DNA of 32,126 nucleotides from Euprymna scolopes (taxonomy: Eukaryota; Mollusca; Cephalopoda; Sepiida; Sepiolidae): positions 97,392,000 to 97,424,125 of the forward strand of contig CM044502.1 of the NCBI GenBank assembly GCA_024364805.1, given 5' to 3'. Below, piece by piece: positions 1 to 9,739 of this stretch; the stretch's first letter is position 1, and every line of letters starts with the position of its first letter. The notes under the pieces are model-generated. The model searched no databases, was not told the DNA's origin, and saw only the letters and a list, made by a program, of their open reading frames with translations. The translations under genes were made by a program, and so were the position numbers.

Positions 1-116
1 AGTGGATAATTATATTTTTAAAATAATATATATACCGCTCACCATGTGGGGTTACCAAAACTCACATTTAGGTAAAAATGCACTTTCGTAAATAATTGAA
101 TTCATTCAAGACGTAT

Positions 117-208
117 CGCAAAAACAAAAACAAATAACACACACACACACACACACACACGCGCACATATATATATGTGTGTGTGTGTGTGTGTTATTTG
201 TTTTTGCG
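117..208. repeat. Long inverted repeat built on a CA/TG microsatellite
   Basis: The left arm begins cgcaaaaacaaaaacaaata and runs into (CA)n. The right arm is (TG)n followed by ttatttgtttttgcg, the reverse complement of the left arm apart from one extra aaaaac unit. The centre is gcgcacatatatat. The whole could fold as one long hairpin. The unique-sequence arms outside the dinucleotide run show this is more than a simple CA/TG junction. A ggataattayatttt direct repeat lies at about 3-18 and 208-223. Confidence 0.8.
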
Positions 209-229
209 GATAATTACATTTTAAAAATA

Positions 230-260
<31 letters not shown>

Positions 261-703
261 CGACATTTTCTATATTTATACATTTGATAACAAGTAATAG
301 AAAATGGATGAATAGGTCTGCCTAATTATCACCACATATACTCAAAGGTGCTGTCGCTTTCTCTCCCCTCATCTTTCTTTCTATGAGCTTGCTGAAATCT
401 TCATTACAGCTGGTTTTGTTAGGCAGACATTATTACTATTTGGTTGCTTTAAATGTTATGCTAATGTATGCGAGTTTATTCTAGTGCATAAAAGCGTTTG
501 TTTTTTTTTCTTCTCGGCGTGAGTTCATTCCATGTATTTACGTCATTATTCCAATATCTACATCTCCATGAATCCATCATCTTGAAACTAACAATGCAGA
601 CATAAATATCATCAAGCACATGCTTAGATGGAAATATAACATAACAGAAAAGTAATTTTAGAGAAAAATAAACGAACTGCGACGCGTTGGATACGTGTTT
701 GCT
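230..703. other. Short TA/TG tract, then no recognisable feature
   Basis: A (TA)n(TG)n tract occupies about 230-260. The remainder is AT-rich single-copy-looking DNA. I see no coding signal or repeat end in it. Confidence 0.4.
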
Positions 704-770
704 TTATATATATATACACACACACACACAGACACACACACATGTATATATATATGTGTATGTGTGTGTA

Positions 771-816
<46 letters not shown>

Positions 817-833
817 TGTGTGTGTGTGTATTC
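704..833. repeat. Compound microsatellite (TA)n(CA)n(TA)n(TG)n
   Basis: Alternating TA, CA and TG blocks with a central TA run at about 775-812. Open frames across it (Tyr-Ile or Thr-His repeats) are artefacts of the dinucleotide repeat. Confidence 0.95.
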
Positions 834-1294
834 ATTCAATTGGTGTCCTGCCTGATACCTATATCTTTCCATCGAGACATTCGTGAATTCCTTGTTGCTC
901 ATCACACTGTTTCTCGAAAGTGTTTTGATGTATTGACATTGCTTCCTTTGCAGTTGTACAGACAACAGTACCCATATTGGGAGATGGTTCTGACAATTTT
1001 AGCCAAAGGAATTTGCAGCACAACGAGATACGAAATTAGAATTATTCTTCATTGCTTCGATATTACATAACTCACTTGCTGTCCATGACCTCACGTTACC
1101 CTAACGGCTCAGTGTGTTATCAACATGGCCGAATAGCGGAGACAAGGATGCGCTTTACTTATTCCTTTGACAGTAGTGTTGTCCCGCCAACCTATACAGC
1201 ACTTAGTATTCGGAAATAGTCACGCATCTGGTACTGGCCAGACTCATCGTTGCTTAACTTTGATGATAGGTCGAGAACGTGATTCGTGATTATG

Positions 1295-1414
<120 letters not shown>

Positions 1415-1794
1415 TGTCTGTGTGCAAGGTTTCCTATTGTCGAATAGGAGATATTAATTATTTTTTTGTTTAAGAGGGTTCTATATCTTTTTGAATACTT
1501 GAAGGATTTTTTAATATCCTGAAAAATTCCATCGGTACATTAGTTCTGTCTTAGTGTTAATGTTGAGTTGAGTCATGTTTTGGTTTAAATTTTTTGCAAA
1601 ACATCGTATAGATCCCGTATAGAACACCTTTAACTAACACCGATATGTATTTGGTTCATAAGCAGGAAAAATGACATATACACAAATATAATTAAAATTT
1701 CATCCTGTCAATCTTCAGAAATTATGCATATATTAGAAAAACATGCACAATTGTATAGCTATTAGAGAGTGAAGGGTTATAGGTAATATCAAAG
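1415..1794. other. No recognisable feature
   Basis: AT-rich DNA with no long open frame, no terminal repeat and no similarity that I can see to the repeats elsewhere in the window. Confidence 0.4.
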
Positions 1795-2165
1795 GTTCTG
1801 AAAAGGCTTGATCGAAAAGTAAGGGAAAAGTCTGTGACATTTCCCCTGTTAATTCAACCATTGCGAATATGGACGTGCATATAAGTACAGTCAAGAATGC
1901 TGGTAGCAGGAAGGGAATTTCAACGTCTAGCTGTTTGAGGGAAGAAACTATTAGAGTAGGAATCTTTCTGTTATTTAGGGACCTTAATAGTGAAGGGGTG
2001 TGATTTTGTTGCTAAGCAGGTTTGTTAGGGGTATGCACGTCGAGGAGGCACAAATGCAGCGAGTTCATCAGAGCACACCCCATAAATATACTTGTTAAAC
2101 ATGCACAGAGGTACAACATTGCGGCGATGGGACAAGAGTGTGGATCTTAGTTGATAAAAAGTTGC
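1795..2165 (-). pseudogene. LINE ORF2 C-terminal fragment (jockey/CR1-like group)
   Basis: The minus strand reads LSHRRNVVPLCMFNKYIYG followed by SDELAAFVPPRR. This matches the segment PHRRKVAFLCLFYRYYNG / SEELQALVPP near the end of the better-preserved plus-strand LINE at 16838-19290, so the family assignment can be made within this window. Below 2040 the reading frame is lost, but the nucleotide similarity to another minus-strand fragment (16360-16800) continues, for example accttaatagtgaag against acctcaatagtgaag. Only the end of ORF2 and perhaps some 3' UTR remain, as expected of a 5'-truncated LINE insertion that later decayed. No terminal repeat or poly(A) tail was found. Confidence 0.75.
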
Positions 2166-2384
2166 CCTCATTTCAATTATGTTTTTTCCTTGCAATATTA
2201 CCATATTCATACATGACACTGTTTTTACGTTATTCTTTCGTTTTTGTCATTATGTGTTTGTCATTAACGTACTGCGTTATTAACTGTATTGCGTTTTTAG
2301 GATAGTTGTAAGCTCGATCAACGAGCCATAAAAGCTTAATCGAGTCTTTTGTCGGCGACGCATGCGTAGTTCAACAATATATTA
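2166..2384. other. No recognisable feature
   Basis: AT-rich DNA between the LINE fragment and the first DNA transposon. The TA at 2383-2384 is the left target dinucleotide of the next element. Confidence 0.3.
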
Positions 2385-2731
2385 GGTGGAACGATAAAAG
2401 TGTTGTCCCCAAAGAAAACAAAAATACAGCTTTATTTTAAAACTTTTATTGAAAAACTCCAATCAGATAACTTGATTATGTAATAGAGCTGACATCTATT
2501 CAATGTAGCCGCCTTCAGCTTCAATCACCGCCTCGATACAGGTCCAGAATTGGGAGTACGCCTTTTCCGCAAGCGCAAACGAGAACTCGGCGAATACTCG
2601 ACGGATGGAGGTATTGGGAAGTCATGTTGGTGATGTTCTCGACATATGATCAAACGAAATAGTTCAGCCATTTTCATAAAATGGAAATGGAATCATGTCG
2701 TCTTTTCTGTGTATTTTATCGTCCCACTGTG
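2385..2731 (-). mobile_element. Internally deleted Tc1/mariner-like element (347 bp)
   Basis: The left end ggtggaacgataaaa and the right end (reverse complement cagtgggacgataaaa) form terminal inverted repeats, flanked by TA at 2383-2384 and 2732-2733. On the minus strand a frame reads TSIRRVFAEFSFALAEKAYS, then FWTCIEAVIEAEGGYIE and a stop. This looks like the C-terminus of a transposase in the style of mariner-type proteins that end in EGGYIE or GDYVE. A short ATG-MAELF start lies near the right end, so most of the transposase between is missing. It cannot encode an active enzyme and would depend on transposase supplied in trans. Confidence 0.7.
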
Positions 2732-2733
2732 TA

Positions 2734-3284
2734 AAAAGGTTCGTTCCAAAAGTAAACAATCCTATTTTTACAACTCCAAAAGTTGAAGAGCTACTAAAAC
2801 ATGAGTGATATCATTAAAAGAGGCGACCTTTTGTGTGCCAGAATTCAATTTTCTACATAGTCACCATCAGTTTTAATCCCAGCCAGCGATGAACAATGGC
2901 CGTGAACAGGCGTCCGTGGCGCGCTATGTCATGTAAGTATTTTTCTAAAAATAAAGTCGCTTATATTTTTTTACTCGCAAAGTGAAGAGCCACGAAGACG
3001 AGAGTGGTTCCATTAAAAGAACGACCCTTTATGCTGAAGAATTTATTTTTCTACATGATCAGAACCATTGCCATTAATTTAATGATGCATATCTGCTTCT
3101 GACGCACGTCCATGATATAGTATGTTGGCTGTAAGTCTCATACCGCTATTATCTGCAGCAGAAAGATTAAATTCTCAGACCATAAATGCATAAAGTCAAT
3201 CATATAAACAATGCAATTTGAAATCTCCTATAATTCATTCGGGCGAAATAAAAATAGGAGGCGTTACTTTTGGAACGCCCCTCG
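2734..3284 (-). mobile_element. Mos1-like mariner remnant
   Basis: The ends share cgttccaaaagtaa (left 2742-2755; right 3261-3277 in reverse complement), with TA on both sides (2732-2733 and 3285-3286). The minus strand near the left end encodes SLAGIKTDGDYVEN and a stop, the usual C-terminus of a mariner transposase. The element is about 550 bp against roughly 1.3 kb for a full mariner, and the catalytic DDD region is not visible. A related copy lies at 21988-22522 and a mere right-end stub at 7211-7255. Confidence 0.75.
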
Positions 3285-3286
3285 TA

Positions 3287-3757
3287 GTAATTGAAGATGT
3301 CTAGGAATATATAATCGCTCGAATGCAATCACTGGTGACAACTTCTAATTTAATGATTTGACTAGAATATGGTTAAAAAAATTTAACGTAAGATTACAGC
3401 AATATTTATCTCCGAATTTGCAGGCTTTCATTGAATTCAAGAGTTTACTATCGACAATCGATGATTTTATGTAAATGCATCTGTAAAACGTTAGATAATG
3501 TATGTAACTCGAAATATACGGCTAATACACGTATGTCTAAAATATAAGAAAATGTAACAGCTTATTTGATTATAGGTGTATCCATAAACATATAAAAAGG
3601 CGCGTCTAAAATGTAATATCTGTATATACTTTATGATTAACCAGGAATAAATAGACATTTTGTATAACTTGTAAATTAATGCGTATACAGATGTCTTGAA
3701 AACGTAAGATGTTTTACGTAACTTGTAATTGAGTGCGAATGAAGGTGTGCTCTCAAT
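3287..3757. repeat. Repeat A, copy 1
   Basis: This starts directly after the mariner right end with tagtaattgaagatgtctag and matches 7258-7660 at many blocks (atttatctccgaatttgcag, ggcgcgtctaaaatgtaa, taacttgtaatt). No coding capacity is visible. In both copies the mariner end sits at the same place, so mariner plus repeat A was copied as one unit. Type unknown. Confidence 0.8.
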
Positions 3758-4246
3758 GTAACAGATTGCGTATGAGAGCGAAGGAAAGTATCAGCAGAAG
3801 CCGTAAGATAGCTGGCTTGCGAGGATATTAGCAGCAATAGTCGGAAAAATGCACATATGCAAATTGAGAAGTGTGCACAAGCTGGCGCGAGAAAAGAAAG
3901 AAAAAAAGGAACCACGTGGCTGGAGAAGTAGAAGTGAGAATGTAAAAGATATGGACGTGCAAAGTAAAAGACGAAAAATGTCTGTCTACGGCCGGCGTGT
4001 AGTGGAGTTGAAAGAAAAATGCGAGCGAGGCGAGATGGACATGTGGCACCGCAGAGAATGACATTTAAGTTGACGGGGAGAAAGAAAGATAGTAATAGAC
4101 ATTCGGTGTTTTTAAAAAAAATAAAAGCCGAGTTGGATTTATTTATTTTTCTTGTTTGTTCCTTTTCGACGGTGCCAAACCGCGTGGGGATCCGATTGAG
4201 GTTTGATCTTTAACAAACACGGCTCGAGTGTAACGGCCTAGTTACA
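3758..4246. repeat. Repeat B, copy 1: unclassified insertion
   Basis: It matches the second copy at 19418-20306 (agatagctggcttgcgag; cacatatgcaaatt; gagatggacatgtg; ttttcgacggt). Both copies begin gtaac and end in gttaca or attaca, giving short inverted ends. The other copy of the surrounding repeat A (7258-7815) lacks this block, so B is a mobile or inserted unit. Open frames of 70-79 residues on both strands look incidental. A nonautonomous DNA transposon is the simplest reading, but no clear target duplication is seen. Confidence 0.65.
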
Positions 4247-4261
4247 TAAAAATAACCTATT

Positions 4262-4440
4262 TTAAACAATTTATAATTTACGGTAACTATTGGTGTGTTT
4301 ACTGATGATTCGTAGTTGTGGTACCTGGAAATTGAGTAACAGCTATTTTTCCAGATTTCTAGTACTCTATTAACTTCTCTCTGGCAACAATCACTGCTCT
4401 TTAAGAATTTGGTGACAATAAGCTCCCTTCAAAGTCCCAA
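4262..4440 (-). repeat. LINE-tail-like repeat, copy 1
   Basis: It matches 7661-7815 (ggtgtgtttactgatgatt against ggtgtacttactgatgatt; ggtgacaataagctc against gggtggcaataggctc). On the minus strand it shows TESIGTLKGAYCHQ, similar in rhythm to the 3' tails of the LINEs at 4549 and 5762. It may be an outlying piece of the same LINE family, truncated beyond its (ATT)n tail. Confidence 0.5.
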
Positions 4441-4467
4441 TACTTTCAGTGTTTCGTTTTGTTGTTG

Positions 4468-4493
4468 TTATTATTATTATAATTATTATTATA

Positions 4494-4547
<54 letters not shown>

Positions 4548-4548
4548 G
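4468..4548. repeat. (ATT)n microsatellite, 3' tail of the adjacent LINE
   Basis: Trinucleotide run with a few interruptions at its left end. On the minus strand it lies exactly at the 3' end of the LINE fragment that follows, as does a second (ATT)n at 5719 beside a second copy, so it is best read as a tail rather than a chance microsatellite. Confidence 0.85.
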
Positions 4549-5714
4549 GATCACAAGGAGCTTTCACACAGGTCATCAAAGATCTCTCTTTGAAAAAAGT
4601 CTGTGGTGTTTCTTGGAAGCTGAATGACAACAAGTCTCCCTATGTTTCCAGTACTCTCCACCTCTTTTTATAGTATTTGCAAATAATTTTGCATTATCGT
4701 GACAGTTTCTTGCATTGATTTCTCGTTGGCAGCGGCTATTGGTCTTCACTGAAATTTGAGTGAAAATAAGCCTCCCCAAGGTTCCAGTTGTCTTCTCACT
4801 TTTCCAGCGGAGGTCAAGTCAATGCTTTCTCCTCGGCCTTTCCCTCCTCCTTTACTCTACTTGGCTGTTTGGTTTCGCTCTTTTTTGCGCGGAGCAGTGA
4901 TGTGGTGATAGGGGATAGGGGGTTATTTAACTTATAGATATGCGAGTTCAATGTTCTTGCTTCCATGTAACGCTTCATGTTTTACCTCTGCAGCAGTTTG
5001 TCTGGTCCACGCTTGTTGCTCATGTGTGTTAGTCTCTACATTCAAATGGTTTCCTTAATATTTCAGCTGTTTTCATTATTGTTGTTCGTAATATTTTTCC
5101 AGTCATTCCCTTGATACCAATTTCTCCCATTCTTTTTTCAAGTTTTTTCAGGATTGTTCCTAGTGCTCCTATTATTATAGGTATTATTTTGATTTTCCTT
5201 ATCTTCTTTTCAGATATCTTTAACAGTCATTTTTTTACTATAATTTCTTCTATTCTCTTTTAAATATATTTTGTAATTGTTCCAAATGCTGTCACTATTA
5301 TTGGTTTCATCGTGACCTTCCTAAGCTTCCATATACGTTTCCATTCTTCGGCTAGCTCTGTGTATTTGTGTAACGTTCTGATTCATACGTTGCCACGTCG
5401 CAAGGCATTAAAGACAAATAATAACCCGACTCCTTTTTCTCTTGAAACAACAGACATCCATTTCCAACTCTTTAACGTGATCCTTCTCTTTGACCGCTGT
5501 CCTCTCTAATGTGATGATCGATCTGCGCACACATTCTTTTCATAATCTCTTTCCTTGCCGTGACGTCATCTCGCACACGGCTCACTCATATGCATACATT
5601 TGCAATACGCACTTCAGTGTTCTGTTATATTTGTTCTGCGTCTAAGTTTCCTTGATATTTATTCTGTAGTCTTCTGGAACAGCGAAATCTACGACGTTGC
5701 AGGGCTTCCTCTAC

Positions 5715-5715
<1 letters not shown>
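4549..5715 (-). pseudogene. LINE ORF C-terminal region with 3' UTR
   Basis: Reading the minus strand from 5700 downward, fragments appear in the order FAVPEDYRINIK (about 5665-5700), ELAEEWKRIWKLRKVTMKPI (about 5300-5365), KIKIIPIIIGALGTI (about 5155-5200) and ILRKPFEC near 5050. This order matches the C-terminal domain, downstream of the RT, of a LINE lineage known to me by the pattern VAVPxDxR...VIPVVIGALG...ILRKVLE. After the ORF comes about 380 bp shared with 5762-6150, then the (ATT)n tail. Stops and frame changes interrupt the frame, and the RT and endonuclease domains are absent, so this is a 5'-truncated dead copy. The IIVTAFGTI / IIIGALGTI segment occurs twice in tandem. Confidence 0.75.

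Positions 5716-5718
<3 letters not shown>

Positions 5719-5761
<43 letters not shown>
5719..5761. repeat. (ATT)n microsatellite, 3' tail of the second LINE copy
   Basis: A pure ATT run sits at the junction between the 5' limit of one minus-strand LINE fragment and the 3' end of the next. Confidence 0.9.
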
Positions 5762-5763
<2 letters not shown>

Positions 5764-6150
5764 CTAGGAATTTTCACACAGGCTATCCCCAAATAATTCT
5801 CTTTGAGAACAATCTGTTGTGTTCGAGAGTCTGAGTGACAACAAGTTTCTCCAAATTTCCAGTACTCATCACCTCTTTTGATAATATTTGCAAATTTGTT
5901 AGCGTTATCGCAATAACGGTTTACCAGTGATTTCTCATTGGTAGCAATTATTGGTCCTCACCGAAAGATGGGTGACAATATGCCTCTCAAAATCCCGGTC
6001 GTCTTTGCAATTATCCATTGGAGGTCTGCTTAGTGTTTTCTCTCTTAGGTCTTCCTATCCTCTTATACGCGTTTGAATTATTTGGTGTCTCACAAGTTAC
6101 TAGCGGCATTACATTTTTAGGTGAGGAGATAGGGTATTCACTGCAGTTTT
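5762..6150 (-). mobile_element. LINE 3' UTR, second copy
   Basis: It aligns block by block with 4549-4930 (tttcacacaggc/tcat; gacaacaagt; tttccagtact; cacctctttt; atatttgcaaat; gatttctc.ttgg; attggtc.tcac). It lies head-to-tail with the first copy on the minus strand. Its ORF part is not recognisable beyond 6150, so it is shorter than its neighbour. Age appears similar by eye. Confidence 0.75.
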
Positions 6151-6868
6151 TGAAAATTCAATCCACCACTTTGACTTAATCACTAATTGTTTGCCGTGGA
6201 TTTCATTAGATTAAACTCTATCGAACTCAGTTAGTCAACTGATTTGTTATCCATTCTTAAAATCAATATTTCTTTTTATAAAGGGTGTGGACAAACGGCT
6301 TATTTTTTAGCTTCATTTTCCATCGATTGGTGCCGTAAATGCCAAATTTTACCAATTCGACATTTTTTTTTGTAATGTATTTAATAATCTAAAAAATAAA
6401 GAAAATTTTCAAAAATAATTCATTAACACTTTATATTGTATAGGAGCTATTTATTTTTCAAATAACATGAATCATTGTTGGAATCTAATCAAACTCAATT
6501 CCTCTAAACCAATTTTGTACATTGGTGATGATTTTGTAAACAAGAAACAGATTTATTTTCTTTCGACAAATATCTAAAATTATAAGGATTATTAACTGTT
6601 TTTATTGAAATCCTTTGAAATGAATAATTTTTGTATTTATTTTATTTATTTGAAGACCTATTCTCAGCTTCACAGTCGTTGTTGTTTCATTTTGGCCAAC
6701 TCATCCTTTCGCCTTCTTCATTTGATTAAGACAGTAAATTATTGGAAATACAGTTACAAAACTCAACATTCCTATCCCGTTGCGGTTAATTACCTAGAGT
6801 AGCCAGAGAATGAATTGGCCGAAACGTAAAGAAACAACAACAACTATAAAGATGAGGATAACAGTCCG
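6151..6868. other. AT-rich DNA with one GAAA-capped stem motif
   Basis: Most of this stretch shows nothing. Near its end, atcccgttgcggttaatt (6772-6789) is followed by gccagagaatgaattggccg and aaacg, with gcca/tggc able to pair. A closely similar atcccgttgc.gttatt string occurs at 19920. This hints at an unidentified retroelement UTR. Confidence 0.3.
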
Positions 6869-6898
6869 TAAATAAATAAATAAATAAATAAATAAAAT
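6869..6898. repeat. (AAAT)n microsatellite
   Basis: About seven tetranucleotide units. It could be the 3' tail of a retroelement ending here, since the upstream DNA holds a GAAA stem motif. Confidence 0.85.
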
Positions 6899-7210
6899 AA
6901 AAATGTTTTTCTAGGTTTTATTTAAAAAATAAGTTTATAAAACATGTGTTTAAAACAACACATGATTGTCAAATGGTTTCTTTTGATATTACCAAACAAA
7001 AGGGTCCTTTTTTCAGAATTTCAACTATTTTTCATAATATTTTAACAAATCTATTCTCTGTGACGAAAATACAATAGGACGCGCACATTTTTAAAATATT
7101 TTTTTACTCAATAAAATAAACACCTTGCTTTCTTTTTTTTCAAAACACAATAAATATATACCGTTTTTTCAGCTTGAACCTTTATTTTTCACGTTGTATG
7201 CGTGTGTGTG
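6899..7210. other. No recognisable feature
   Basis: AT-rich DNA between the (AAAT)n tract and the mariner stub. No open frame of interest. Confidence 0.3.
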
Positions 7211-7255
7211 GATGTATGGTAAAAATAGGAGGCATTACTTTTGGAACGCCTTTGA
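7211..7255. mobile_element. Right end of a Mos1-like mariner (stub)
   Basis: Only the terminal aaaataggaggcattacttt and tggaacgcc are left, followed by TA (7256-7257) and then repeat A. It is the same terminus as at 3250-3284. Confidence 0.75.
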
Positions 7256-7257
7256 TA

Positions 7258-7660
7258 GTAATCGAAGATGTCTAGGAATATATAATCCAGAGAATGCGAT
7301 CACTGGCGACAACATATAAAAATCTTCTAATTTAATGATATGTAATTGAATTATTCCATTATACTAAAAGTATGGTAACATAATTCATGCAATATTTATC
7401 TTCGAATTTGCAGGTTTTCATTGAATCCAAGTGTTTACTATCTACAATCGGTAATGTAATGCAAATATAAATATCTGTAACACATTAGATAATGTATGTG
7501 ATAGCTTATCATTCGATTACAGGTGTATCTATATACACCTAAAAAGGGCGCGTCTAAAATGTAAAATAGGTATATACGTTATAATTAATCACGAATAAAC
7601 ATGTGCTTTAAAAGTAAGATATTTTACTTAACTTGTAATTTACTCAGAATACAGGTGGGC
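7258..7660. repeat. Repeat A, copy 2
   Basis: Direct-orientation partner of 3287-3757, moderately diverged and with small indels. Here repeat A runs straight into the LINE-tail-like block at 7661 without repeat B, and so preserves the empty site. Confidence 0.8.
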
Positions 7661-7815
7661 TCCAAAAACAACATTTTTGAAGACGTTGTAGTTTATTGTA
7701 ATTACTGGTGTACTTACTGATGATTTCCGGTGGTGGTGAAAGATTTGGGTGGCAATAGGCTCACTCAAAGACCCAATGCTCTCCGTACTCTTATAATCGA
7801 AGTCTGGGTACTCCT
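7661..7815 (-). repeat. LINE-tail-like repeat, copy 2
   Basis: Partner of 4262-4440. The minus strand shows STESIGSLSEPIATQ and SSVSTPVITINYN in one frame. No start or conserved domain supports a gene. Confidence 0.5.
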
Positions 7816-8151
7816 GCATAATTTGACCCAGATTCTCGGGAATTCTGATCAAGCATTGATCGGGCGATACGGCGATCATCGGTCGTTGTAACGGACGCAG
7901 TTCAACTTAAAAACAAACAAACGGGGAAAAATACAAATACAAATAATAAAAAAATAACAAAAATCTACCTTTAAACAACTGAAAATATTTTTGCAAAATA
8001 TTTATTAACAAAATGTTTTTTTTTGTTGTTTTTTCTTCAAGAAAAGATGAAAGTTTTACCTTTTTTAAACGTAAATTGTAAGGTGTAAGTATACTTTTTT
8101 TCAAAACGTTTTGTTCAGTCAATTTTTTTAGGAGGGTGAGATTTTCACAGA

Positions 8152-8153
<2 letters not shown>

Positions 8154-8186
<33 letters not shown>
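8154..8186. repeat. (TA)n microsatellite
   Basis: Uninterrupted TA run. Confidence 0.95.
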
Positions 8187-8189
<3 letters not shown>

Positions 8190-9380
8190 GAGGAAAATAT
8201 GTTTACGATAGCGTAAATTGTTAGATGAAAGTACAGGAAAAAATTAGGTTTTTTTTCTTCAAGAAAACTTAATATTTTATCTTTTTACGACTGTTCACTG
8301 CGGGTTGAAGATCTTTCTCGAGATGAGGATATTTCCTAAGAAATCTTTTATTTCGGTCGACTGTGAACGGCCATCGATGGCAAAGAGGGAGGAAGATTTG
8401 GGGTAGAGGAAATGGAAGGAATCTCTTCAAGAACCGGGTAGCTTTCGAAAATGTGATTTATGATGAAGACAAAAGGATAGTTTCCGAATTTTTTGTCTCC
8501 CCATAAATTCAAGTAAAATTTATCTTGTGAGTTTATGCGTACACTGTTTCGATACTGTTTCTTAAAAACAGAAAGATCACGGAAATAAAATGATTTTACG
8601 TCATATGCCGCATTAATGCGTTGTGTATGTGTTTAAACACACATAATAGACATATACAATAAACAGTTGTTTTCACACAGAATAAACATTATATGAGACA
8701 GTTCTTTAAACGGGCTACTACTCCAATCAACAAACACAAAATGTCCCTTGACAACAATGAGATATATAAACTGCATACCTTTTGTTACACTGTAATTATT
8801 CGTGGTTGCACTCTACTTGGAGATGCTGTGATAAACATATTTCCGATATCGCATGTCATGCGAACAATACCTAAAGCAATTTCTTTGATTCCAGTTTTAA
8901 ATGTAGGTTTATTTCGGTCTTCATTCGACCGGAATGTAACATTGTTCTCCTCGCTCGCCCATACATCTTCAAACAAGTGTCGTGCCCTCTCGCCTTCCAA
9001 GATCCAAAACCTCTCGTCAAAATAAAACTCTATCGACAAGCAAGCAACTCTCTTTTCAAGTAAAACCTCTCTCTCCCCTGATTCAGTTGTTACTTTTTCT
9101 TTCTTCTCTAGAATTGCCATTTTCACAAATTAGACAATTATGTCATTCTTTGACGTTCGAGATTAAGTGATGTTCTTTATTGTCATTGTTCCAGAATTCC
9201 TAATTTGTTCCAAATATATCGATTTGTTTCACTTCTGTATCTCTCATTGGCGTTATCATTTGCATATTTACCTAGTTAACCAAACTTGCTCGCTTCCGTC
9301 GGGCCTGATCTGTCATACAATATATTCGCAAAATAGCGGTATCTACTCCAGAGTTAATTGAGAATACATGGCGTATATTT
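8187..9380. other. Unassigned region with two overlapping 110-113 residue open frames
   Basis: Open frames lie on both strands at 8693-9025 (+) and 8785-9126 (-). Neither shows a domain, signal peptide or membrane segment that I recognise. The minus frame is charged and has a gene-like residue mix (FWILEGERARHLFEDVWASE), but no splice-site or promoter case can be made. Most of the rest is AT-rich filler. A short palindrome tgtgtttaaacaca is at about 8628-8641. Confidence 0.25.
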
Positions 9381-9568
9381 GATAGATCTTTCTTAAGATA
9401 ATCACAACACAGGACATTCCCTTAGGGTAAATCCAAAAGTTTATTTACAAAGGGTACAATACAAGGGTCTGTATCATTAGGTGTATCGGAGGTCTCTAAT
9501 CCCGAAGGAGTATATCTACAATGTCTATCTTATTGTCCGGGGGGTGCTAGGTCATTCCATTATAATAC
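9381..9568 (-). repeat. 3' LTR of the gypsy-type element
   Basis: It aligns over its full length with 14131-14319. Shared blocks include cttagggtaaat, tttatttacaaagg, ggagtatatctaca and gtcattccattataa. Confidence 0.9.
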
Positions 9569-9580
9569 CTTCTCCCAAAC
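9569..9580 (-). other. Polypurine-tract-like sequence
   Basis: On the minus strand gtttgggagaag directly precedes the 3' LTR, where the plus-strand primer of the family is expected. Confidence 0.55.
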
Positions 9581-9739
9581 TAAATTCTTCCCTAGAATTT
9601 GCCTTTTCTATTTAGTTCTCTTGAGCTTTAACCAAAGTGTTCGGCCCTTTTCCCTTTCCTTTCACTTTTCCTTACAGTTTGCATTTGTAAATTGATGTTT
9701 TAGAGTGACTAGTTTTTGTAGTTACTGATGTTTCTCTTG

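Noticed and set aside
687-1070. 127-residue plus-strand open frame
   Set aside because: The first half is translated TA/CA microsatellite and the rest has no domain, so it is a low-complexity artefact.
4391-4673. Poly-Ile and poly-Tyr proteins on both strands
   Set aside because: Translated (ATT)n tail of a LINE.
8693-9126. Overlapping 110 and 113 residue open frames as a host gene
   Set aside because: No recognisable domain, no splice signals that I can defend, and two equally long frames on opposite strands. Noted as unassigned only.
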